From: Prescottella sp. R16
GTDB taxonomy: Bacteria > Actinomycetota > Actinomycetes > Mycobacteriales > Mycobacteriaceae
Direction: 5' to 3'
Assembly: GCF_030656875.1 (NCBI RefSeq)
Contig: NZ_CP130943.1
Coordinates: 2,852,001 to 2,916,000, forward strand
Length of the DNA stretch: 64,000 nt
Positions 10,234-17,852 of the stretch are shown here, piece by piece; position 1 is the first letter of the stretch, and the number at the start of each line of letters is the position of its first letter. The notes beneath the pieces are model-generated. The model was not told the origin of the DNA and ran no database searches. It was given only the letters and a program-made list of their open reading frames with translations. The position numbers were made by a program, and so were the translations under genes.

Positions 10234-11600
10234 CCGCCACCGATCTACCCCTGCCGGTGCCGCTGCCGGCACCCGAGGCTCCGACGGATTATGTTGCGCC
10301 GTACCGGAACTACGTGTACGCGTATCCACACAAGACGGCGTACCGGCCGCTCGATCCACGTCCCGCCCTGACCGACCTGTGGGCGGACGAACCGCAGGAT
10401 GCGCTGTCGCTGTACCTGCACATACCGTTCTGCGAGGTACGCTGCGGTTTCTGCAATCTGTTCACCCGGGTCGGCGCGCCGGACGAGCTGACCACCCGCT
10501 ATCTCGACGCCCTCGAGCGGCAGTCCGAGGCGGTGCGCGAGGCGCTGGCCCCGTCGGCCCGGTTCGTGACAGCGGCGTTCGGGGGCGGGACCCCCACCTA
10601 TCTGACGGCGTCCGAACTGGACCGGCTGTGCGACATCGCCGAGAGCATGGGCGCCGACCTGCGGGCGGTCCCCCTGTCGGTGGAGGCGTCGCCGTCGACG
10701 GCCACCGCCGACCGGCTCGCGGTGCTCGCCGCCCGCGGCACCACCCGGCTCAGCCTCGGTGTGCAGAGCTTCGACGACACCGAGGCCCGCGCCGCGGTCC
10801 GGCCGCAGCGCCGGGCGGACGTCGACGCCGCCCTCGGGCGGATCCGGGACGCCGCGATCGAGGTGCTCAACATCGACCTGATCTACGGCATCGACGGCCA
10901 GACCCCGCAGTCCTGGGCCGAGTCCCTCGACGCCGCGCTCGCGTGGCGTCCCGAGGAGCTGTACCTGTATCCGCTGTACGTGCGCCCGTTGACCGGTCTG
11001 GCCCGCCGCGGCGCCGGACCGGATCCGGACTGGGACGCCCACCGCCTGGACCTGTACCGCCGCGGCCGCGATCATCTGCTCGCAGCCGGCTACGTCCAGG
11101 AGTCGATGCGCATGTTCCGGCGTGCCGACGCCCCCGACCTCGGCCCGAACGACTACGCCTGCCAGACCGACGGCATGATCGGGCTCGGGTGTGGCGCCCG
11201 GTCGTACACCCGGGGCCTGCACTACTCGTTCGACTACGCCGTCGACGCGCGGGAGGTGCGCGCCATCGTCGACGACTACGTGTCGGGCACGGTCGACGAT
11301 TTCCGCCGCGCCGTCGTGGGTCGTCCGATGACCGTCGACGAGTCCCGTCGCCGGCACCTGCTGCAGTCCGTGCTGCAGACGTCCGGCATGCCGGTGGCGG
11401 ACTATCGGTCCCGTTTCGGCACCGACCCCCGCGAGCATTTCGGTGCGGAACTCGATCGGTGGGCCGGACGCGGCTGGCTCGTCGACGACGGTGACCGGCT
11501 CCGGTTGACCGCCGCCGGTATCGCCTATTCCGACGCGCTGGGACCGGAGCTGTTCTCGCCGCGGGTGCGGGCCGCGATGGCCGAGTACGAGAGCCGGTGA
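10230..11600 (+). CDS. STM4012 family radical SAM protein
   Basis: Radical SAM enzyme of 456 residues with the CEVRCGFC cluster motif (CxxxCxxC) at about residues 67-74, GGGTPTYL and LSLGVQSFDD. It resembles HemN/HemW and is often misannotated as coproporphyrinogen oxidase. However, it lacks the HNxxYW heme-binding signature that is present in the real HemW at 50514-51752; the equivalent region here reads NDYACQTDGMIGLGCG. The ATGA and GTGA overlaps on both sides show tight translational coupling. The substrate is unknown. Confidence 0.86.
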   Translation: MTATDLPLPVPLPAPEAPTDYVAPYRNYVYAYPHKTAYRPLDPRPALTDLWADEPQDALSLYLHIPFCEVRCGFCNLFTRVGAPDELTTRYLDALERQSEAVREALAPSARFVTAAFGGGTPTYLTASELDRLCDIAESMGADLRAVPLSVEASPSTATADRLAVLAARGTTRLSLGVQSFDDTEARAAVRPQRRADVDAALGRIRDAAIEVLNIDLIYGIDGQTPQSWAESLDAALAWRPEELYLYPLYVRPLTGLARRGAGPDPDWDAHRLDLYRRGRDHLLAAGYVQESMRMFRRADAPDLGPNDYACQTDGMIGLGCGARSYTRGLHYSFDYAVDAREVRAIVDDYVSGTVDDFRRAVVGRPMTVDESRRRHLLQSVLQTSGMPVADYRSRFGTDPREHFGAELDRWAGRGWLVDDGDRLRLTAAGIAYSDALGPELFSPRVRAAMAEYESR

Positions 11601-12469
11601 CGATGCTGACGATCCTGTACCGGGGGCCGCTGGCGTCCTGCGACTACGACTGCCCGTACTGCCCGTTCGCGAAACGTCGCGACACACCCGAGCAGTTGCG
11701 CGCCGATCGTGCTGCGCTGGAACGGTTCTGCGCGTGGGTTGCCGAGCAGGACCACGAGGTGTCGATCCTGTTCACACCGTGGGGTGAGGGGCTGGTCCGG
11801 TCCTGGTATCGGCGGGCGCTCGTGGAACTGTCGCGGCTGCCGCACGTGCGCCGGGTGGCGATCCAGACCAATCTGAGTTGCCGCACCGGCTGGCTCGCCG
11901 ACACCGACCGGGACACCGTCGCACTGTGGTGCACATACCATCCCGGTCAGACGCCGCACGACCGGTTCCTCACCAAGACAAGAGAATTGGCGGCGCTCGA
12001 CGTCCGGTTCAGTGTCGGGGTCGTCGGACTGCCGGAACATCTCGACGCCGCCCACCGACTGCGGGCGGAACTGCCGGGGTCGGTGTATCTGTGGGTCAAC
12101 GCCGCAGAGGGACACACCTACTCAGATACGGACGCGGCCGAGTGGTCCGCACTCGATCCGCTCTTCGAGTACAGCCGGCACCCGCACCGGACCCGGGGCC
12201 GGGCGTGCCGGACGGGTGAGACGGTGGTGTCCGTCGACGGCGACGGCACCGTGCGACGCTGCCACTTCGTCCCCGAGGTACTGGGAAACCTGTACGACGG
12301 CACCTATCGCAGCGCATTGCGGCTGCGGCCCTGCCCGCTGGAGGTGTGCGACTGCCACATCGGGTACGTGCACACCGAACAACTCCCGCTGTACGACGTC
12401 TTCGCCGGCGGGGTGCTCGAGCGGATCCCGGTGGAGTGGCCGAATGTCACACGCGTTCAGTCCAGCTGA
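11597..12469 (+). CDS. STM4011 family radical SAM protein
   Basis: Second radical SAM protein of the cassette, 290 residues from a GTG start that overlaps the previous stop. The cluster motif is CDYDCPYCPF (CxxxCxxC) at about residues 15-22. A C-terminal cysteine set (TVRRCHFVPE and LRPCPLEVCDCHIGY) could hold an auxiliary Fe-S cluster as in SPASM or twitch enzymes. Its last codons lie inside a perfect hairpin, so it is the final gene of the unit. Peptide or small-molecule modification is plausible; no substrate is known. Confidence 0.85.
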   Translation: MTMLTILYRGPLASCDYDCPYCPFAKRRDTPEQLRADRAALERFCAWVAEQDHEVSILFTPWGEGLVRSWYRRALVELSRLPHVRRVAIQTNLSCRTGWLADTDRDTVALWCTYHPGQTPHDRFLTKTRELAALDVRFSVGVVGLPEHLDAAHRLRAELPGSVYLWVNAAEGHTYSDTDAAEWSALDPLFEYSRHPHRTRGRACRTGETVVSVDGDGTVRRCHFVPEVLGNLYDGTYRSALRLRPCPLEVCDCHIGYVHTEQLPLYDVFAGGVLERIPVEWPNVTRVQSS

Positions 12470-12488
12470 ACGCGTGTGACATTCGGCC
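12438..12488. terminator. 23-bp perfect hairpin ending the STM cassette, facing glyS
   Basis: Bases 12438-12460 and 12466-12488 are perfect inverted repeats with a 5-nt loop. The left arm is within the last codons of the STM4011 gene and the right arm ends 7 bp before the glyS stop on the other strand. There is no T-tract on either side. It is best read as a bidirectional terminator or 3'-end stabiliser for two convergent genes. Confidence 0.8.
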
Positions 12489-12494
12489 GGGAAC

Positions 12495-13886
12495 TCAGGA
12501 GCCGATCAGGCGCTGCGCGAGGTAGCCCTCCACCTGGTCGAGCGCGACACGTTCCTGTGCCATGGTGTCGCGTTCGCGGATGGTGACGGCCTGGTCCTCG
12601 AGAGTGTCGAAGTCGACGGTGATGCAGAACGGGGTACCGATCTCGTCCTGGCGGCGGTAGCGGCGGCCGATGGCGCCGGCGTCGTCGAACTCGATGTTCC
12701 AGTTCTGGCGCAGCGCGGTGGCCAGATCCTTCGCCTTGGGCGAGAGGTCGGCGTTGCGGCTGAGCGGCAGGACCGCGGCCTTGACGGGCGCGAGACGACG
12801 ATCGAGGCGCAGCACGGTGCGCTTGTCGACACCGCCCTTGGCGTTGGGGGCCTCGTCCTCGGTGTAGGCGTCGACGAGGAACGCCATGACCGACCGGGTC
12901 AGGCCGGCTGCGGGCTCGATGACGTACGGCGTGTAGCGCTCGCCGGTGGTCTGGTCGAAGTAGCTGAGGTCGGTGCCGGACGCCTTGGCGTGCGTCGCCA
13001 GGTCGTAGTCGGTGCGGTTGGCGACACCCTCGAGTTCACCCCACTCGCTGCCCTGGAAACCGAAGCGGTACTCGATGTCGACGGTGCGCTTCGCGTAGTG
13101 CGACAGCTTCTCCTGCGGGTGCTCGAACAGGCGCAGGTTGTCCTTGGCGATACCGAGGCCGGTGTACCAGTCCATGCGGTAGTCGATCCAGTACTGGTGC
13201 CACTCCTCGTCCTCGCCGGGCTTGACGAAGAACTCCATCTCCATCTGCTCGAACTCGCGGGTGCGGAAGATGAAGTTGCCGGGGGTGATCTCGTTGCGGA
13301 AGCTCTTGCCGATCTGGCCGATGCCGAACGGCGGCTTCTTGCGCGCGGTGGTGAGCACGTTCGCGAAGTTCACGAAGATGCCCTGCGCGGTCTCCGGGCG
13401 CAGGTAGTGCAGGCCGGTCTCGCTGTCGACGGGGCCGAGGAACGTCTTGAGCAGGCCGGAGAACGCCTTGGGCTCGGTCCACTGGCCCTTGGTGCCACAG
13501 TCGGGGCACACGATCTCGTCCATGGAGACGGCGTCGGGGTCGTCGAGGCCCTTCTTCTCCGCGTACGCCTCCTGCAGGTGGTCCTGACGGTGACGCTTGT
13601 GGCAGCTGAGGCATTCGACGAGCGGGTCGGTGAACACCTCGACGTGGCCGGACGCCTCCCACACCTGGCGGGGCAGGATCACCGACGAGTCGAGGCCGAC
13701 GACGTCCTCGCGGGCGGTGACCATGTTGCGCCACCACTGCTTCTTGATGTTCTCCTTGAGTTCCACGCCGAGCGGACCGTAGTCCCAGGCCGACTTGGTA
13801 CCGCCGTAGATCTCACCGCAAGGGAAGACGAGGCCTCGACGCTTGGCGAGGTTGGCGACGGTATCGATCTTGGACTTGGGTGCCAC
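12495..13886 (-). CDS. glyS: glycine--tRNA ligase
   Basis: Class II glycyl-tRNA synthetase of the homodimeric type. Visible features are [16 protein letters not shown] near the N-terminus, zinc-like [11 protein letters not shown] and [10 protein letters not shown], motif 2 around [19 protein letters not shown], and a C-terminal anticodon-binding domain. I set the start at GTG 13886 (VAPKSKID) because GGAGAG lies 7 nt upstream; this gives 463 residues, the size I recall for the mycobacterial enzyme. ATG at 13901 is an alternative. It is divergent from the smtB-furB zinc regulators, as in mycobacteria. Confidence 0.96.
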   Translation of the reverse strand: MAPKSKIDTVANLAKRRGLVFPCGEIYGGTKSAWDYGPLGVELKENIKKQWWRNMVTAREDVVGLDSSVILPRQVWEASGHVEVFTDPLVECLSCHKRHRQDHLQEAYAEKKGLDDPDAVSMDEIVCPDCGTKGQWTEPKAFSGLLKTFLGPVDSETGLHYLRPETAQGIFVNFANVLTTARKKPPFGIGQIGKSFRNEITPGNFIFRTREFEQMEMEFFVKPGEDEEWHQYWIDYRMDWYTGLGIAKDNLRLFEHPQEKLSHYAKRTVDIEYRFGFQGSEWGELEGVANRTDYDLATHAKASGTDLSYFDQTTGERYTPYVIEPAAGLTRSVMAFLVDAYTEDEAPNAKGGVDKRTVLRLDRRLAPVKAAVLPLSRNADLSPKAKDLATALRQNWNIEFDDAGAIGRRYRRQDEIGTPFCITVDFDTLEDQAVTIRERDTMAQERVALDQVEGYLAQRLIGS

Positions 13887-13981
13887 TGGGCTGCTCTCCA
13901 TCTGGGTAATAGATGCGTGGTTCACGTGCGGTTTTCGCGGGTCCAGCCTATCCGTAGGCGCAACCGCGTCCACTCGGGTGG

Positions 13982-14010
13982 TTGACATGCATATACGTGC
14001 ATATCAAAAT
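13982..14010 (+). promoter_or_regulatory. smtB promoter with probable SmtB operator
   Basis: TTGACA (13982-13987) and CAAAAT (14005-14010) are 17 bp apart, giving a good sigma-A promoter for smtB-furB. The spacer holds an imperfect palindrome, TGCATATACGTGCA, inside a run of ATGCATAT-like repeats. This is the kind of site ArsR/SmtB repressors occupy, so zinc-responsive autoregulation is likely. Confidence 0.6.
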
Positions 14011-14049
14011 GGGATCGGTTTGCAATAACGATTCTGCGAGGAGCTGCCC

Positions 14050-14391
14050 GTGAGCGTCACCGAGTCGTGCACGGAGGGGCCTGTCACCCCGCTCCCCTCC
14101 CGGGAGACACTCACCGCTGCCGGCGAGATCCTGCGGGCCCTCGCAGCGCCGGTGCGGATCGCGATCGTGCTGCAGCTACAGGAATCCGAGCGGTGCGTCC
14201 ACGAACTGGTCGGCGCCCTCGACGTCACCCAGCCGCTCATCAGTCAACATCTTCGGATCCTCAAGGCTGCCGGCGTCGTCCACGGCGAACGGCACGGCCG
14301 CGAGGTCATGTACCGGCTCGCCGACGATCATCTCGCACACATCGTCGTCGATGCCGTCGCTCACGCCCAGGAAGGACGATCGACCCCGTGA
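14050..14391 (+). CDS. smtB: ArsR/SmtB family zinc-responsive repressor
   Basis: Winged-helix metal sensor of 113 residues from GTG at 14050. The recognition helix region is VTQPLISQHLRILKAAGVV, followed by the wing HGREVMYRL. The C-terminal alpha-5 metal site is complete in the D-x-H-x10-H-x2-E pattern (D92, H94, H105, E108), which in SmtB-type regulators binds Zn(II) and releases DNA. It is cotranscribed with furB (GTGA overlap), the same pair as mycobacterial Rv2358-Rv2359. Confidence 0.92.
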   Translation: MSVTESCTEGPVTPLPSRETLTAAGEILRALAAPVRIAIVLQLQESERCVHELVGALDVTQPLISQHLRILKAAGVVHGERHGREVMYRLADDHLAHIVVDAVAHAQEGRSTP

Positions 14392-14804
14392 CCGCCCCCC
14401 GAGGACGTGCCGTCGTCGGCGTCCGCTCCACCAAACAGCGCAGCGCGATCTCCGCGCTGCTCGACGAGATCACCGAGTTCCGGTCGGCGCAGGAACTGCA
14501 CGACGAACTGCGTCGCCGCGGTGAGACCATCGGCCTGACCACCGTCTACCGGACCCTGCAAGCCCTGTCCGACGCCGGCACCGTCGACGTCCTGCGCACC
14601 GGCACCGGCGAATCGGTGTACCGGCGCTGCTCGTCCGGCCACCACCACCACCTGGTGTGCCGGCACTGCGGGTTCACCGTCGAGGTCGACGGCCCCGAAG
14701 TTGAGGCCTGGGCGCACACCATCGCCGAGGCCAACGGTTTCACCGACGTCAGCCACACCGTCGAGGTGTTCGGCACGTGCCGGGACTGCGCGGGACGGCC
14801 CTAG
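14388..14804 (+). CDS. furB: Fur family zinc uptake regulator
   Basis: Zur-type Fur repressor of 138 residues from the overlapping GTG at 14388. The winged helix (TIGLTTVYRTLQALSDAGTV) is followed by the metal-binding region SGHHHHLVCRHCG and a C-terminal CRDCAG, i.e. two CxxC pairs for a structural zinc plus histidines for the regulatory site. It should repress zinc-uptake genes when zinc is sufficient. It converges with the YbjN-like gene; the two stop codons share a CTAG overlap. Confidence 0.92.
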   Translation: MTAPRGRAVVGVRSTKQRSAISALLDEITEFRSAQELHDELRRRGETIGLTTVYRTLQALSDAGTVDVLRTGTGESVYRRCSSGHHHHLVCRHCGFTVEVDGPEVEAWAHTIAEANGFTDVSHTVEVFGTCRDCAGRP

Positions 14805-15199
14805 CCCAGCAGCCCCCGGCGTGCATCCTCCACGCCCGAGAGCACCAGCAGCAGCATCGTCGCGAGCGGTGCGTCCGCGAGCCCGGTGGCGGGGAACGTG
14901 TACCGCAGCAGTACGTCGGCGAGTTTGCCGCGGGTGATGACGTCGATGGATCCGAACTGCAGGCTCGCGTTCCGTTCGGCGACCCGCTTGTGCAGGGCCG
15001 GTTTCAGGGTCCGGTCCCATGCCAGGACCGCGGTGATCGACAGCACGTCGAGACCGTCGGCGAGGGTGACGGCCCGCAGCGAGCACAGCGCACCGCCGTA
15101 CTCGAAACGCAGTGCGCCGTCGTCGTCCATCTCCACGGCCACGAACCCGGACAGGGCCGCCCGCGCCCGCTCCTGCAACGCCTCGGCGGGACCGCTCAC
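14801..15199 (-). CDS. conserved actinobacterial protein, YbjN/T3SS-chaperone-like fold
   Basis: Protein of 132 residues from GTG at 15199, coupled to uppS by a GTGA overlap. The sequence alternates short strands and helices ([29 protein letters not shown]) in the way of YbjN-like or type III chaperone-like domains; that fold suggestion is tentative. A homologue sits at the same place in mycobacteria (Rv2360c), between uppS and furB. Function is unknown. Confidence 0.75.
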   Translation of the reverse strand: MSGPAEALQERARAALSGFVAVEMDDDGALRFEYGGALCSLRAVTLADGLDVLSITAVLAWDRTLKPALHKRVAERNASLQFGSIDVITRGKLADVLLRYTFPATGLADAPLATMLLLVLSGVEDARRGLLG

Positions 15200-16008
15200 T
15201 GGTACTTCACCCCGCCGAACCTGCGATCGCGGGACGCGTATTCGACGCACGCCGCCCACAGGTCGCGGCGATCGAAGTCGGGAAACAGCTTCTCCTGGAA
15301 CACCATTTCCGCGTACGCCGCCTGCCAGATGAGGAAGTTCGACGTCCGCTGCTCCCCCGACGGCCGCAGGAACAGGTCGACGTCGGGCATGTCCGGCTCG
15401 TCGAGATACTTCGCGAACGACGCTTCGGTGATCTTCTCCGGGTCGATCTCCCCGGCCGCGGCCCGACGCGCGATTTCCCTTGCGGCGTCGGCAATTTCAG
15501 CGCGGCCACCGTAGTTGACGCACATCGTCAACGTCATGACGGTGTTGTCCTTGGTGAGTTCCTCGGCGATCTCGAGTTCCTTGATGACGCTGCGCCACAG
15601 CCGCGGCCGGCGTCCCGCCCAGCGGACCCGCACCCCCATCTCGTGCATCTCGTCGCGGCGACGGCGGATGACGTCCCGGTTGAAGCCCATCAGGAACTTG
15701 ACCTCGTCGGGGCTGCGCTTCCAGTTCTCGGTGGAGAACGCATACGCCGACAGCCACTTCACCCCGATCTCGATACATCCCTCGAGGGTGTCCATGAGGA
15801 CGGCCTCACCGCGTTCGTGGCCGGCGGTGCGTGGCAGGCCGCGGTCCTGCGCCCACCGTCCGTTGCCGTCCATGACGAGCGCGACATGGTCGGGGATCAG
15901 TTCGGGTTGCAGAATGGGCGGCTTCGCTCCCGACGGGTGCGGGGCGGGCGGGCGGATCACCCGGTCAGGCTGGGCTAGAGGCTCGCGGCGTCGAATCACG
16001 GTCTCCAT
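15196..16008 (-). CDS. uppS: polyprenyl diphosphate synthase (UppS/decaprenyl type)
   Basis: Cis-prenyltransferase that makes the long-chain prenyl diphosphate carrier used for peptidoglycan, arabinogalactan and other envelope polymers. Family motifs are present: [13 protein letters not shown] (catalytic Asp and P-loop), [13 protein letters not shown], and the C-terminal [13 protein letters not shown]. The start is ATG at 16008, giving 270 residues; its 5' end overlaps the end of recO by 44 bp. GTG at 15999 is an alternative. Its closest mycobacterial counterpart makes decaprenyl diphosphate. Confidence 0.95.
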   Translation of the reverse strand: METVIRRREPLAQPDRVIRPPAPHPSGAKPPILQPELIPDHVALVMDGNGRWAQDRGLPRTAGHERGEAVLMDTLEGCIEIGVKWLSAYAFSTENWKRSPDEVKFLMGFNRDVIRRRRDEMHEMGVRVRWAGRRPRLWRSVIKELEIAEELTKDNTVMTLTMCVNYGGRAEIADAAREIARRAAAGEIDPEKITEASFAKYLDEPDMPDVDLFLRPSGEQRTSNFLIWQAAYAEMVFQEKLFPDFDRRDLWAACVEYASRDRRFGGVKYQ

Positions 16009-16780
16009 CCTGCCCGACCGGGTCGTCGGCGCCGACCCCCGCATGCGGTCGATGCCGTTCGATGAGCGGCAGGGTCCGCAGCTGACGTTCGAGATGCCAC
16101 TGCAGGTGCGCGGCGATGAGCCCACTGGCCTGGCTGCGCATCGCCGGAGTCGCGGTCTCGGTGTCCTGCCATCGGCCGCGGTCGAGCGCACACATGAAGT
16201 CCAGCACCCCGGCGGACGGGGTGGCCGCGCCGGGCGGACGGCAGTGCACGCACACCGCACCTCCGGCCGCGACGTGGAACGCCCGGTGCGGGCCGGGCGC
16301 CGCGCAGCGGGCACAGTCCGTCAGGGCGGGCGCCCAGCCGGCGTACCCCATCGCCCGCAGCAGGTAGGCGTCCAGGATCAGCTCCGGCGCCCGCACCTGT
16401 TCGGCGACGGCCCGCAGCGCCCCGACGGTGAGCCGGTGCAGCCGCGGCACCGGAGCCTTCTCCTCCCCCGCAAGCCGTTCCGCGGTCTCGAGGATCGCGC
16501 ACGCGGTGGTGTAGCGGCCGTAGTCGTCGACGATGTCCGCGCCGAACGCGTCGACGGTGTGCACCTGGGTGACGATGTCGAGACTGCGCCCGGGGTGCAG
16601 CTGCACGTCGACGTGCGCGAACGGTTCGAGTCGCGCCCCGAACTTCGACTTGGTGCGCCGCACCCCCTTCGCGACCGCCCGCACCAGCCCGTACTGCCGG
16701 GTCAGCAGCGTCACGATACGGTCCGCCTCCCCCAGCTTGTGCTGGCGCAGCACCACCGCATGGTCCCGATACAACCTCAC
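15965..16780 (-). CDS. recO: DNA repair protein RecO
   Basis: RecFOR-pathway mediator that helps load RecA on SSB-coated single-stranded DNA. The N-terminal OB-fold begins [19 protein letters not shown], and a zinc-binding cluster is visible ([11 protein letters not shown] then [12 protein letters not shown]). I placed the start at GTG 16780 because family alignments normally begin just before LYRDxAVVL; this gives 271 residues. It is upstream of uppS in one transcription unit, with a 44-bp overlap. Confidence 0.93.
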   Translation of the reverse strand: MRLYRDHAVVLRQHKLGEADRIVTLLTRQYGLVRAVAKGVRRTKSKFGARLEPFAHVDVQLHPGRSLDIVTQVHTVDAFGADIVDDYGRYTTACAILETAERLAGEEKAPVPRLHRLTVGALRAVAEQVRAPELILDAYLLRAMGYAGWAPALTDCARCAAPGPHRAFHVAAGGAVCVHCRPPGAATPSAGVLDFMCALDRGRWQDTETATPAMRSQASGLIAAHLQWHLERQLRTLPLIERHRPHAGVGADDPVGQDGDRDSTPRASSPA

Positions 16781-16846
16781 GCGACCAGTCTCCCACCGCC
16801 CGCCGACACGGTGCCCGCGCCACCACATCGGATGCCGGTCGGCAGC

Positions 16847-17812
16847 TCACTCGGAGTCGAGGCGCGCACCCACCGTGTGCACCACCTGCACGTCCGGTGA
16901 CCACGGGACGAGTGCATCCACCGTGGCCTGCAGGTCCTCGATCGGTGGAAGTTCCACGGGTCCGAGCACGGACACCGTCGCGGTGTCCCCGTGCCAGCCG
17001 ACGTCGGTCACCACCGCGCCCGGCACGTCCGCGAGCCACTTCTCGCCGGCTTCACCGATCTGTTTCGCCCACAACGACGACAACGTGTTCAACACCATCG
17101 GGACGGCGACGATCAGCACCCCGAGCCCCAGCATCAGGTAGGCGCCGCCGCGCCTGCCGACCGTCCCACCGTCCTCCGCGCCGTATCCGGCGAGCATCAG
17201 CACCGCCGTCGCGGTGACCACCAGGGCGAGCACGTTCGACAGGAACAGCACCGCCGCGCCCCAGGCGAGGGACGGCGCCCCGGAACCGAGACACACCCCG
17301 ACCACGCCGAGCGGAGGGACCAGGGAAATGGCGATGGCCACGCCGGGCAGCACGTCACCGACGTCCCGGCGGGTGATCGCGACCGCACCGACCAGTCCGG
17401 TTGCCAACGCCGCGGTGAGATCCGACAGCTTCGGGGAGGTCCTCCCGGTGACCTGCGAGTTGGCCAGCACATCGGTCGGGTTCGGCAGTAGTTGAGCGAA
17501 CACCGCCCCCATGACCACCACGAGGGTCGCCGCGGCGACCACCACCACGAGGCTGTGACCGATCAGGCGTCCGCGGCCGGTCGCGATCCCCAATCCGATG
17601 CCGAGGATCGGCGTCGACAGCGGAGCGACGATCATCGCGCCGATCACCGTCGCGGTGGAGTCCCCGACCACTCCCGCGACCGCGATCAGCCCCGCCAACG
17701 TCAGCATCGTCCAGAACGCCGACGACTTCGCGGTGCGGTCGCCCTCGGTCAGGTCGAGCCGCTCGTCGAGCTCGGCCCGCGTCCGCCGTTGACTGTCGGG
17801 CACCAGGATCAT
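16847..17812 (-). CDS. DUF389 family membrane protein
   Basis: Integral membrane protein of 321 residues with about seven hydrophobic segments. It carries the DUF389 signature STATVIGAMIVAPLSTPILGIG, followed by further segments ending near residue 230, and a C-terminal soluble domain. Its function is unknown. The start ATG at 17812 is preceded by a GGGGGG ribosome-binding site next to a 7-A tract, an unusual homopolymeric leader. The gene lies 40 bp downstream of the alkylsulfatase and may share its transcript. Confidence 0.85.
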   Translation of the reverse strand: MILVPDSQRRTRAELDERLDLTEGDRTAKSSAFWTMLTLAGLIAVAGVVGDSTATVIGAMIVAPLSTPILGIGLGIATGRGRLIGHSLVVVVAAATLVVVMGAVFAQLLPNPTDVLANSQVTGRTSPKLSDLTAALATGLVGAVAITRRDVGDVLPGVAIAISLVPPLGVVGVCLGSGAPSLAWGAAVLFLSNVLALVVTATAVLMLAGYGAEDGGTVGRRGGAYLMLGLGVLIVAVPMVLNTLSSLWAKQIGEAGEKWLADVPGAVVTDVGWHGDTATVSVLGPVELPPIEDLQATVDALVPWSPDVQVVHTVGARLDSE

Positions 17813-17852
17813 CCGGACCCCCCTTTTTTTCTTTCTCCCGGGAAGGTTCGCG

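Noticed and set aside
10230..11600. HemN coproporphyrinogen dehydrogenase as the name of the STM4012-type gene
   Set aside because: No HNxxYW, different C-terminal region, and membership in the STM cassette. HemW is encoded elsewhere in the window.
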